Below are positions 1 to 5,066 of a stretch of 5,066 nt of DNA, piece after piece (position 1 is the first letter of the stretch; each line of letters opens with the position of its first letter). Location: assembly GCA_947479185.1 (NCBI GenBank), contig CANJYY010000232.1, positions 1-5,066 of the forward strand, written 5' to 3'. Both the position numbers and the translations under genes were made by a program. The notes under the pieces were generated by a model. It saw only the letters and a list, made by a program, of their open reading frames with translations. It was not told the origin of the DNA and ran no database searches. This DNA comes from Caulobacteraceae bacterium. Its GTDB lineage: Bacteria > Pseudomonadota > Alphaproteobacteria > Caulobacterales > Caulobacteraceae.

Positions 1-1272
1 ATCGTCGACGAGGAGCAGCACTTCGGGGTCAAGCACAAGGAGAAGCTCAAGGAGCTTCGCGCCGACGTGCACATGCTGACCCTGACCGCAACGCCGATCC
101 CGCGCACTCTGCAGATGGCGCTCAGCGGCATCCGCGAGATGAGCATCATCGCCACCCCGCCGGTCGACCGGCTGGCCGTCCGCACCTACATCACGCCCTG
201 GGACCCGATCACCCTGCGCGAGGCGCTGCTGCGCGAGAAGTATCGCGGCGGCCAGGCCTATTTCGTCGTGCCGCGGATCAAGGACCTGACCGAGATCGAG
301 CGGTTCCTGCGCGAGCAGGTTCCCGAGGTGAAGTTCGTCGTCGGCCACGGCCAGATGAGCCCGACCCAGCTCGAGGAGGTGATGAGCGCCTTCTACGACG
401 GACAGTACGACGTGCTGCTGTCGACGACGATCGTCGAGAGCGGGCTCGATATCCCGACCGCCAACACCCTGATCATCCACCGCGCCGACATGTTCGGCCT
501 GGCCCAGCTGTACCAGCTGCGCGGCCGGGTCGGGCGGGCCAAGGCGCGGGCCTACGCCTACTTCACCACCCCGGTCGAGAAGCAGCTGACCCTGTCGGCC
601 GAGAAGCGGCTCAAGGTGCTGCAGTCGCTCGACAGCCTGGGCGCCGGCTTCCAGCTGGCCAGCCACGACCTCGACATCCGCGGCGGCGGCAACCTGCTCG
701 GCGACGAGCAGAGCGGCCACATCAAGGAAATCGGCGTCGAGCTGTACCAGCAGATGCTCGAGGACGCGGTCGCCGAGCTGCGCCAGAAACAGGGCGCCGA
801 GGCGCTGGCCGACCGCGGCTGGTCGCCGCTGATCAACACCGGCGCGGCCGTGATGATCCCCGAGGCCTATGTGCCGGACCTCAACGTGCGTCTGGCCCTC
901 TATCGCCGCCTGTCCGAGGCCGAACAGGCGCAGGACCGCGAGGCCCTGGCCGCCGAGCTGATCGACCGGTTCGGGCCGATTCCGCCGGAGGCCAGCAGCC
1001 TGCTCAAGGTCGTGGCCATCAAGGGCCTGTGCCGTGAGGCCAACGTCGCCAAGATCGATGTCGGCCCGAAGGGCGCCGTGGCCAGCTTCCGCGGCGACCA
1101 TTTCGCCAACCCGCTGGCCCTGGTGAAGTTCATCCAGGCCAACCAGATCGTGTGGAAGCTGCGGCCCGACCAGAAGATCGTCATCAAGGGTGAGTGGGAC
1201 ACCCCGGCCCAGCGGCTCGACGCGGCGGAGCGGATCCTGACCACGCTGGCGAAGCTGGCGAAGGCGGGCTGA
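1..1272 (+). CDS. mfd: Transcription-repair coupling factor Mfd, C-terminal part (5' end outside window)
   Basis: Mfd is a cytoplasmic ATP-dependent dsDNA translocase that pushes stalled RNA polymerase off damaged template and recruits UvrA for nucleotide excision repair. The frame is open from base 1, so the gene starts upstream; 423 residues are present, against about 1,150 in a full Mfd. In window numbering, the helicase motif II DEEQHFG is at 3-9 and motif [13 protein letters not shown] at 27-36. Motif V ([12 protein letters not shown]) is at 141-152 and motif VI ([11 protein letters not shown]) at 169-179. The RecG/Mfd-specific translocation (TRG) segment, with [18 protein letters not shown], is at 213-230. 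The rest, from about 277 to the end, fits the C-terminal D7 domain, which contacts the UvrB-like domain and holds Mfd autoinhibited. The UvrB-like and polymerase-interacting domains and motif I lie off the left edge. The coding part is intact and ends at TGA. RecG is excluded by the D7 domain. Confidence 0.97.
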   Translation: MVDEEQHFGVKHKEKLKELRADVHMLTLTATPIPRTLQMALSGIREMSIIATPPVDRLAVRTYITPWDPITLREALLREKYRGGQAYFVVPRIKDLTEIERFLREQVPEVKFVVGHGQMSPTQLEEVMSAFYDGQYDVLLSTTIVESGLDIPTANTLIIHRADMFGLAQLYQLRGRVGRAKARAYAYFTTPVEKQLTLSAEKRLKVLQSLDSLGAGFQLASHDLDIRGGGNLLGDEQSGHIKEIGVELYQQMLEDAVAELRQKQGAEALADRGWSPLINTGAAVMIPEAYVPDLNVRLALYRRLSEAEQAQDREALAAELIDRFGPIPPEASSLLKVVAIKGLCREANVAKIDVGPKGAVASFRGDHFANPLALVKFIQANQIVWKLRPDQKIVIKGEWDTPAQRLDAAERILTTLAKLAKAG

Positions 1273-1281
1273 CGGCCGGTC

Positions 1282-1310
1282 TTGAGTTTCGGCGCTGTCG
1301 GGCGCATCTT
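1282..1310 (+). promoter_or_regulatory. Possible promoter of the vapBC-like module
   Basis: TTGAGT (1282-1287) is followed 17 bases later by CATCTT (1305-1310). This matches the sigma-70-type -35 at four of six positions and the -10 at three of six. Transcription would begin around 1317, just ahead of the antitoxin gene. The spacing is ideal but the -10 is poor, so this is a candidate only. Confidence 0.3.
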
Positions 1311-1325
1311 ACGGTGGTCTTACCG
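1307..1325 (+). repeat. Short direct repeat upstream of antitoxin, possible operator
   Basis: TCTTACGG (1307-1314) and TCTTACCG (1318-1325) match at seven of eight bases and are offset by 11 bp, about one helical turn. The same segment contains a four-base inverted repeat, CGGT (1312-1315) and ACCG (1322-1325). It overlaps the possible -10 element and abuts the antitoxin ribosome binding site (GAGG, 1325-1328). AbrB-type antitoxins usually bind repeats here to repress their own operon, so an operator is plausible, but the repeat is short. Confidence 0.3.
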
Positions 1326-1336
1326 AGGCGCGAACC

Positions 1337-1612
1337 ATGTCCGCCAAGCCAACCACAGTCGTTTCGACCAAGGGGCAGGTCATCCTGCCCAAGGGCGTGC
1401 GCGAGCGTAAGACCTGGGGGCCTGGCACCCGGCTTACCGTTGAAGAAACGCCTGACGGGGTGCTCTTGAAAGCGGCTCCCTTGTTCCCGCCGACCCGAAT
1501 GGAAGACGTTTGCGGCATGCTCAAGTACGAAGGGCCGCCCAAGACGCTCGAAGAGATGGATGCAGCTATCGCGGCCGAAGTCAGAGAACGGCATGATCGC
1601 GGTCGATACTAA
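1337..1612 (+). CDS. AbrB/SpoVT-fold antitoxin (VapB-like)
   Basis: This is the 91-residue antitoxin of a type II toxin-antitoxin pair. Its N-terminal swapped-hairpin DNA-binding domain covers roughly residues 5-48. It is marked by the family signature VSTKGQVILPKGVRE (9-23) and then GPGTRLTVEE and GVLLKAAP. The C-terminal tail, about residues 55-91, carries KTLEEMDAAIAAEVRERHDRGRY, an acidic/basic helix of the kind that binds and blocks the partner PIN toxin. The start is ATG, with GAGG (1325-1328) eight bases upstream. It lies 64 bp after mfd, and its last 20 bp overlap the toxin gene, the usual antitoxin-first order that couples translation. The protein probably also represses its own promoter. 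MazE has a similar fold, but the PIN partner makes a VapB-type name better. Specific family number unknown. Confidence 0.9.
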   Translation: MSAKPTTVVSTKGQVILPKGVRERKTWGPGTRLTVEETPDGVLLKAAPLFPPTRMEDVCGMLKYEGPPKTLEEMDAAIAAEVRERHDRGRY

Positions 1613-1979
1613 CGTCATCGTCCGGATCCTGGTCGGAGATCATCCGGACCAGACCGCCAGGGCGCGCGCGGCTGTCGAGGCAAACCCGACCTGGGTCGCC
1701 ACGACGGTCCTTCTGGAAACCGAGTGGGTTCTTCGGAACGTGTATCGGTATGAGCGCGCCAGGCTCGCGGAAGCGATTGAAGCATTCATCGGTTTGCCGA
1801 CTGTGACCGTCGAGCACCCCGGACGGGCTGCTTCGGCACTGGCCGCGCTCCGCGCCGGCGGCGACTTCGCCGATGCCTTGCACCTTGCTGCCGCGGCGGG
1901 GCACGAGGCCTTTCTGACCTTCGACGTCAGGCTGGCAAAAACTGTGCACCCGGGGTCGGTTGAAGTTCGAAACCTCTAG
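1593..1979 (+). CDS. PIN-domain ribonuclease toxin (VapC-like)
   Basis: This 128-residue protein has the length and fold pattern of a single PIN domain, the Mg2+-dependent RNase of VapBC modules that stops translation by cutting structured RNAs such as initiator tRNA or rRNA. The expected acidic metal ligands are all visible: D5 in AVDTNVIVRIL, E42 in LLETEWVLR, D94 (and D91) in GGDFADALHLA, and D111 in LTFD. The toxin therefore looks catalytically intact. An in-frame ATG exists 33 bases upstream (1560), but I chose 1593. It places the conserved aspartate at residue 5 as in other VapCs and gives the typical 20-bp overlap with the antitoxin. The gene uses more A/T-ending codons than mfd: 17 of its first 64 codons, against 3 of 60 counted in mfd. 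The RNA target cannot be read from the sequence. Confidence 0.92.
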   Translation: MIAVDTNVIVRILVGDHPDQTARARAAVEANPTWVATTVLLETEWVLRNVYRYERARLAEAIEAFIGLPTVTVEHPGRAASALAALRAGGDFADALHLAAAAGHEAFLTFDVRLAKTVHPGSVEVRNL

Positions 1980-1995
1980 AGTGCGCTCAGTCTAG
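1976..1995. repeat. CTAGA/TCTAG inverted repeat spanning the convergent stop codons
   Basis: CTAGA (1976-1980) and TCTAG (1991-1995) are perfect five-base arms separated by 10 bases. Each arm contains one of the two opposing TAG stop codons, vapC on plus and the membrane-protein gene on minus. The stem is short and has no T-run, so I do not call it a terminator. With only 12 bp between the genes, no other terminator fits here. Confidence 0.35.
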
Positions 1996-2519
1996 GAAAC
2001 CACCTTCGCCGCGCGCGCTTCGGTCAGCAGCCTGCGCGCCCGGATGAACATCTCCAGCCGGGTCACGCCCAGAAGCCCGACCGCGAAGACGACGAACACG
2101 TCGGTGACGAAGGCCAGCGACAGGTGCAGCGCCGAGGCCTCGCCGGTCAGGACCTCGCGCAGGCCGAACCGCACGGCCACGATGGCCAGCAGGAAAAGCA
2201 CAGCCGCGCGCGACTGGGTCTGGCTCAGGGCATGGGTCTCGGGATCGATGCTGATGGCCATCATCCGGCCGCGCTGCCAGCCGATCGCGCCACCGATGGC
2301 GAACGCCACGGCCAGCCACAGCCATTCAAGCCCCTGCGGCGGCATCTGCCAGATCAGCAGGCCCGTCATGGCCAGAAGCACGGCCGGCATGATCCAGAGA
2401 TATTCGAGCTTCAGCGGCCGCGCCGTGTTCGCGCGGGCCAGTCTCAGTCCCATCACCGCGACCAGCACGAGCACGCCGACCAGCGGCCCGATGAGGTTGG
2501 GGTCCTTCAGGTCGATCAC
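1992..2519 (-). CDS. Five-helix membrane protein, DUF1453/CcdC-like
   Basis: This predicted 175-residue inner-membrane protein has about five hydrophobic helices, near residues 9-27, 41-58, 64-81, 104-121 and 131-152. A charged loop, GWQRGRMMAISIDPETHALSQTQSR (80-104), lies between helices 3 and 4, and the tail is basic. The helix count and the loop followed by a VRFGLR helix end resemble the DUF1453/CcdC family, whose biochemical role is not established; I recognise this only by pattern. The start is GTG (2519-2517), which shares a GTGA with the TGA stop of the upstream FrnE-like gene. That four-base overlap decides the start and implies translational coupling, as no strong ribosome binding site is evident. 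It is the last gene of the popA operon and ends 12 bp from the converging toxin gene. A thiol or cytochrome-maturation role is only hinted at by the neighbour. Confidence 0.85.
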   Translation of the reverse strand: MIDLKDPNLIGPLVGVLVLVAVMGLRLARANTARPLKLEYLWIMPAVLLAMTGLLIWQMPPQGLEWLWLAVAFAIGGAIGWQRGRMMAISIDPETHALSQTQSRAAVLFLLAIVAVRFGLREVLTGEASALHLSLAFVTDVFVVFAVGLLGVTRLEMFIRARRLLTEARAAKVVS

Positions 2520-3148
2520 GCGGCGAGCTCGCGGGCCTTGTCGATGGCCTTGACCAGGCGCTCCGGCGGCTCGGCCCCGGACACGGCGATCTTGCCGTCG
2601 AAGATCATGAACGGCACGCCCGAGACCCCGGCCTGGTGGGCCTGGAAGTGCTCGCGGGCGACGGTGTCCTTGTCGACGCCTTCGGAGAAGGCCTGCAGCA
2701 GGCGCAGGCGGTCCATGCCGGCCTTCTCGCCAATGTCGGCCAGCACCAGCGGATCGCCGATGTCACGCAGCTCGGTGAAGTAGGCGGCCAGCACGCCCTC
2801 GAGCACCGGGCCCTGCAGGCCTTCGCCCTGGGCCCAGCGGATCAGCCGGTGCGCCGCGTTGGTGTTGGGCGAGACCGGGATGTCGGCCAGGTTCCAGCTG
2901 ATGCCGTCCTCGGCCGCGGCGGCGTTCAGCACCATCGCGCCGGCCTCGCGGCGTTCCGGATCGGGGAACTTGGCGGCGTAGTAGGCCTTGCGGTCGACGC
3001 CTTCCTCGGGAAGCGTCGGATCGAGCTGATAGGGCCGCCAGGTCACCGTGGCCTGCAGGTCGGGCCGCATGGCCAGCGCCTTCTCCAGCCGTCGCCAGCC
3101 GAGGTAGCACCAGGGACAGACGACGTCGGCGATGAAGTCGATCTGCAT
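2516..3148 (-). CDS. FrnE/DsbA-like thioredoxin-fold oxidoreductase, cytoplasmic
   Basis: The 210-residue product belongs to the DsbA-like FrnE group of thiol-disulfide oxidoreductases (related to 2-hydroxychromene-2-carboxylate isomerase). It starts directly with the first strand of the thioredoxin fold, MQIDFIADVVCPWC, and has an intact CPWC redox motif (C11, C14). An inserted helical domain follows. The fold closes with GVSGVPFMIFDGKIAVSGAEPPE (174-196), which holds the cis-proline P179. There is no signal peptide, so it should act in the cytoplasm, unlike classical periplasmic DsbA. The start at 3148 is supported by GGGAGA (3161-3156) seven bases upstream. The same frame stays open further upstream, but that stretch is antisense-frame noise inside popA. 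The gene begins 20 bp after popA and overlaps the following membrane-protein gene by four bases, indicating one operon. Substrate unknown. Confidence 0.93.
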   Translation of the reverse strand: MQIDFIADVVCPWCYLGWRRLEKALAMRPDLQATVTWRPYQLDPTLPEEGVDRKAYYAAKFPDPERREAGAMVLNAAAAEDGISWNLADIPVSPNTNAAHRLIRWAQGEGLQGPVLEGVLAAYFTELRDIGDPLVLADIGEKAGMDRLRLLQAFSEGVDKDTVAREHFQAHQAGVSGVPFMIFDGKIAVSGAEPPERLVKAIDKARELAA

Positions 3149-3155
3149 GGCGGGA

Positions 3156-3161
3156 TCTCCC
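3156..3161 (-). promoter_or_regulatory. Ribosome binding site of the FrnE-like gene
   Basis: GGGAGA on the minus strand, seven bases before ATG at 3148. It lies in the 20-bp gap after the popA stop codon and fixes the start against a much longer in-frame extension. Confidence 0.75.
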
Positions 3162-3168
3162 GTTGAGG

Positions 3169-4494
3169 TTAGCTGGCTTCGCGCTGCAGGGCGCGGCTGG
3201 CGGCCCGCTCCAGCGCCCGGGCGGCGTTTTCGCCGGGCTCGATCTGGGCGATGCCGATGTCGAAGTCGACGGTGAAGGGCGTCTTGCCGTCGCCGGCCTC
3301 GAAGGCGGTGCAGGCGATGACGGCGGTGATCCGCTCCGCCGCCGACCGGGCGGCGGCCTGGGGCGTGGCGGGCAGGGCGAGGGCGAACACTTCCGGACCG
3401 AGACGGGCGGCGGTGTCCTCGACCCGGACCAGCCGGCCGATCATTGAGCCGATCTGCGGGATGGCGCGGTCGAGATAGCCGCCGGCGCGGGCGGCCGAGG
3501 TCTCCGGCCGGTCGGCCAGCCGCAGCACGCAGACGCTCATCGGCCGGTTGCGCACGCGCGAGGCATGGGCCAGCCGCACCAGGTGGCCGGCGAACAGGTC
3601 GCGGGTGAACAGGCCCGTGGCCGCGTCCATCAGGCCGCTGCTGCGCGCCCGCTCCAGCGCCTTGCGGATCGAGACCGCGCGGCGATAGCTGCGCGCCAGC
3701 TCGATGACCCGCTTGGCCGTTTCGGTTTCCGGCGTCTCGGGCGAGGCGACATCCGACACGCCGCGATGGAAGGCCTCGGAGGTCGTGACGTAGCTCTCGC
3801 CGCGCAGATAGAGCAGGGCGGGGATGTGATAGAGGCGCGTGTTGCGGCGCATGCCGGCGGCGATGCTCAGCGCCTCGGAGCTGTTGTCGCCGGCCCACAG
3901 CACGACCGAGTCGAAGTCGCGTTCGTGCAGGTAGTCGAAGGCCGTGAAGGCGGTGAAGGCGCCGACCACATCCGCGCCGCTGCGCGTCAGGGCGTTGCTC
4001 AGGGCGAGGAACTGCGGCGCCGGCTCGCCGACCGCCAGGATGCGATAGGGATCGGACTTGGGCTCGGGCAGATCGAGGCGGCGACCGCGCTCGGCGAAGG
4101 TTTCCAGCCGCAGCTCGAACTCTTCCTCGGCCACGGCCATGCGCACCAGCGACTCCAGCCGCAGCACGGCCTGAGCCGGATGCAGCGGCGGGGCCAGGGT
4201 CAGGTCGAAGGCGTAGCTGTCCAGCTGTGGATCGGGATCGCCGATGGCGATCACCGGCAGGCGGCGCGGCGCGCAGGCGGCCTTGAGTCGACGCGCCAGG
4301 GACAGGGCTTCGTGACCGCCGCTGGCGACGTCGACGATGGCGGCCTCGATGGCGAGGTCGCCGAGCGCCGCGATGGCCGCGTACGGGCCCCGGGCCGTGA
4401 TCGTGCGCCAGCCCAGACGGTCGAGCCCTTCGGCCAACGGTCCTGCCAGCGCGTCGTCCCGCGCGACGATCAAAATGCGGGCCTGAATTGACAA
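3169..4494 (-). CDS. popA: PopA, REC-REC-GGDEF cyclic-di-GMP effector with degenerate active site
   Basis: This 441-residue paralogue of PleD has two receiver domains (about 5-120 and 150-265) and a C-terminal GGDEF domain (about 285-437). In Caulobacter, c-di-GMP-bound PopA goes to the cell pole and, with RcdA and CpdR, delivers CtrA to ClpXP at the G1-S transition. The first receiver keeps D13/D14 and acceptor D55 (IVDVASGG), but the usual lysine is replaced (LAPPLHP, 100-106). The second has no acceptor at VVLWAGD. The catalytic GGDEF signature reads GPEVF (366-370), so cyclase activity is not expected. The inhibitory-site motif RVED (R357-D360) sits exactly five residues before it, so c-di-GMP binding should be kept. 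As I recall, D55 and R357 are the residue numbers studied in Caulobacter PopA, which supports both identity and start. The start is TTG, with GGGAG ten bases upstream. First gene of a three-gene operon. Confidence 0.93.
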   Translation of the reverse strand: MSIQARILIVARDDALAGPLAEGLDRLGWRTITARGPYAAIAALGDLAIEAAIVDVASGGHEALSLARRLKAACAPRRLPVIAIGDPDPQLDSYAFDLTLAPPLHPAQAVLRLESLVRMAVAEEEFELRLETFAERGRRLDLPEPKSDPYRILAVGEPAPQFLALSNALTRSGADVVGAFTAFTAFDYLHERDFDSVVLWAGDNSSEALSIAAGMRRNTRLYHIPALLYLRGESYVTTSEAFHRGVSDVASPETPETETAKRVIELARSYRRAVSIRKALERARSSGLMDAATGLFTRDLFAGHLVRLAHASRVRNRPMSVCVLRLADRPETSAARAGGYLDRAIPQIGSMIGRLVRVEDTAARLGPEVFALALPATPQAAARSAAERITAVIACTAFEAGDGKTPFTVDFDIGIAQIEPGENAARALERAASRALQREAS

Positions 4495-4504
4495 GCCGTC
4501 TGAA

Positions 4505-4509
4505 CTCCC
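4505..4509 (-). promoter_or_regulatory. Ribosome binding site supporting the TTG start of popA
   Basis: GGGAG on the minus strand lies ten bases before TTG (4494-4492). No ATG or GTG precedes the first receiver strand (ARILIVARDD) in this frame, so the site is the main local evidence for a TTG start. Confidence 0.6.
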
Positions 4510-4513
4510 GCCC

Positions 4514-4544
4514 TTGACGCCGCCGGGCCCCCGCCGGCTATCCG
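4514..4544 (+). promoter_or_regulatory. Candidate housekeeping promoter reading toward the SDR gene
   Basis: TTGACGC (4514-4520) is followed after 16 bases by GCTATC (4537-4542). This resembles the Caulobacter housekeeping promoter pattern TTGACGS, spacer, GCTANAWC. The -35 is a full match. The -10 keeps GCTA but not the rest, and the spacer is slightly longer than the usual 10-14. A transcript would start near 4550, giving a leader of about 75 bases. Confidence 0.45.
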
Positions 4545-4555
4545 CTGCGCGTCAG

Positions 4556-4560
4556 GATTC
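4556..4560. promoter_or_regulatory. GANTC (CcrM methylation) site in the divergent promoter region
   Basis: GATTC is a CcrM target. It is the only one I see in intergenic DNA of this window; the others I noticed are inside coding sequence. In Caulobacter, GANTC near promoters can make transcription depend on methylation state through GcrA. It lies between popA and the SDR gene and could affect either. The function is inferred from position alone. Confidence 0.35.
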
Positions 4561-4613
4561 GCAACGCTGCACCATAGCAGAGGCGGGGAACCGGCATAGG
4601 AAAACAGCGCCGC

Positions 4614-4618
4614 AGGAG
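4614..4618 (+). promoter_or_regulatory. Ribosome binding site of the SDR gene
   Basis: AGGAG, eight bases before ATG at 4627, is a near-ideal Shine-Dalgarno site and fixes the start of the dehydrogenase gene. Confidence 0.8.
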
Positions 4619-4626
4619 AGCGACTT

Positions 4627-5066
4627 ATGAGCGATAAACCACTGGCCGGACGCGTCGCGGTCGTCACGGGGGCCTCCAGCGGGCTCGGACGGCGCTTTGC
4701 TCACGTTCTTTCGGACGCCGGAGCTGCCGTGGCGCTGATGGCGCGCCGCACGGATCGACTCGCCGCCGAGGTCGCGGCGATCACCGCCAGGGGCGGCAAG
4801 GCGGTCGCGATTCCCCTCGATGTCGAGAACGTCGGCGCCATCGGCCCGGCGTTCGACGCCGCCGAGGCCGCGCTCGGCCCGATCTCGATCCTGGTCAACA
4901 ACGCCGGCGTCGGCGGTGACGGCATGGCCATGGACATGAGCGTCGAAACCTTCGACCAGACCTTCGCGGTCAATGTGCGCGGCGTCTATTTCGGCGCGGT
5001 GGAAGCGGCCAAGCGGATGATCGCCAGCGGCGTGGCCGAGGCCGGCGAGGCGCGGATCATCAACAT
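4627..5066 (+). CDS. Short-chain dehydrogenase/reductase, N-terminal part (3' end outside window)
   Basis: The frame runs open to the right edge and gives 146 residues of a classical SDR, usually about 250 long. The Rossmann-fold nucleotide motif TGASSGLG is at 14-21. The adenine-pocket aspartate is D65 in IPLDVEN, and NNAG is at 91-94. The structural/catalytic asparagine is N116 in FAVNVRGVYFG. The last residues, EARIIN, lead into the strand before the catalytic serine. The Ser-Tyr-Lys part of the active site therefore lies beyond the window and cannot be checked. Arginines after the second strand (LMARR, 37-41) favour NADP(H) over NAD(H). No signal peptide is present, so it is cytoplasmic. 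The gene is transcribed away from popA, with its own ribosome binding site. The family covers 3-oxoacyl-ACP reductases and many alcohol or steroid dehydrogenases; the substrate cannot be assigned. Confidence 0.93.
   Translation, partial: MSDKPLAGRVAVVTGASSGLGRRFAHVLSDAGAAVALMARRTDRLAAEVAAITARGGKAVAIPLDVENVGAIGPAFDAAEAALGPISILVNNAGVGGDGMAMDMSVETFDQTFAVNVRGVYFGAVEAAKRMIASGVAEAGEARIIN

Noticed and set aside
1273..1336. Intrinsic terminator after mfd.
   Set aside because: CGGCCG and nearby GC-rich bases form no long stem and there is no T-run, so I cannot support a terminator. Read-through from mfd into the toxin-antitoxin module remains possible.
1560..1592. Alternative ATG start for the PIN toxin, 11 codons upstream.
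   Set aside because: It would lengthen the overlap with the antitoxin to 53 bp and place the first catalytic aspartate at residue 16. PIN toxins normally have it near residue 4-6, as the ATG at 1593 gives.
1184..1618. A 144-codon minus-strand open frame covering the mfd end and the antitoxin gene.
   Set aside because: Its composition is noise-like and it has no domain. The plus-strand antitoxin has a clear AbrB signature and a ribosome binding site.
2124..2783. A 219-codon plus-strand open frame across the membrane-protein and FrnE-like genes.
   Set aside because: It is low-complexity in His, Gln, Arg and Ser, matches no family I know, and is antisense to two well-supported genes.
3149..3898. 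In-frame upstream extension of the FrnE-like gene by 250 codons, suggesting a fusion protein.
   Set aside because: The extension is Arg/Pro/Gly-rich noise overlapping popA in another frame. The thioredoxin fold begins at the ATG at 3148, which has its own ribosome binding site.
3565..4491. A 308-codon open frame on the plus strand opposite popA.
   Set aside because: Its translation is rich in Gln, Gly, Ala and Arg with no recognisable domain. It lies wholly antisense to popA, whose protein is clearly real. Long antisense frames are expected at this GC content.
3169..4494. Calling the GGDEF protein an active diguanylate cyclase such as PleD.
   Set aside because: The active-site signature is GPEVF instead of GG(D/E)EF, and receiver 2 is degenerate. 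The layout and residue numbering fit PopA.
4572..4578. GCTATGG on the minus strand as the popA -10 element.
   Set aside because: Only GCTA matches the Caulobacter pattern and no TTGAC-like -35 lies at a suitable distance, so I did not list it as a promoter.

Overview
The window is very GC-rich with strongly GC-ending codons. It encodes recognisable alphaproteobacterial proteins, above all a PopA-type cyclic-di-GMP receptor known from Caulobacter cell-cycle control. I infer a member of the Caulobacterales (Caulobacter or Phenylobacterium-like); the sequence alone does not fix the species.

Layout, left to right. (1) 1-1272, plus strand: the C-terminal 423 residues of Mfd, the transcription-repair coupling factor; its start lies off the left edge. 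(2) 1337-1979, plus strand: a two-gene type II toxin-antitoxin module. It pairs an AbrB/SpoVT-fold VapB-like antitoxin with a PIN-domain VapC-like ribonuclease; the genes overlap by 20 bp and are preceded by a possible promoter and a direct repeat. The codon use of the toxin gene is clearly less GC-biased than that of mfd, which suggests a transferred module. (3) 1992-4494, minus strand: a compact three-gene operon read right to left. It runs popA (TTG start), then a cytoplasmic FrnE/DsbA-like thioredoxin-fold protein 20 bp downstream, then a five-helix membrane protein resembling the DUF1453/CcdC family. That last gene starts with GTG inside a 4-bp GTGA overlap. The operon converges on vapC with only 12 bp between stop codons. 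(4) 4495-4626: a 132-bp divergent promoter region with a TTGACG/GCTATC promoter candidate facing right and one GANTC (CcrM methylation) site. (5) 4627-5066, plus strand: the N-terminal 146 residues of a short-chain dehydrogenase/reductase, cut by the right edge.

How the genes work together: Mfd (DNA repair) and the SDR look like ordinary chromosomal neighbours. PopA in Caulobacter links c-di-GMP to ClpXP-mediated destruction of CtrA at the swarmer-to-stalked transition. Here its key residues D55 and R357 fall at the numbers I recall for the Caulobacter protein. The co-transcription of popA with a thiol-disulfide-fold protein and a small membrane protein is suggestive but unproven as a functional link. 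No stretch longer than about 130 bp lacks a gene. I found no RNA gene, CRISPR array, insertion sequence or convincing intrinsic terminator, and no clearly new biological system; the most interesting points are the PopA architecture, its operon partners and the toxin-antitoxin module.
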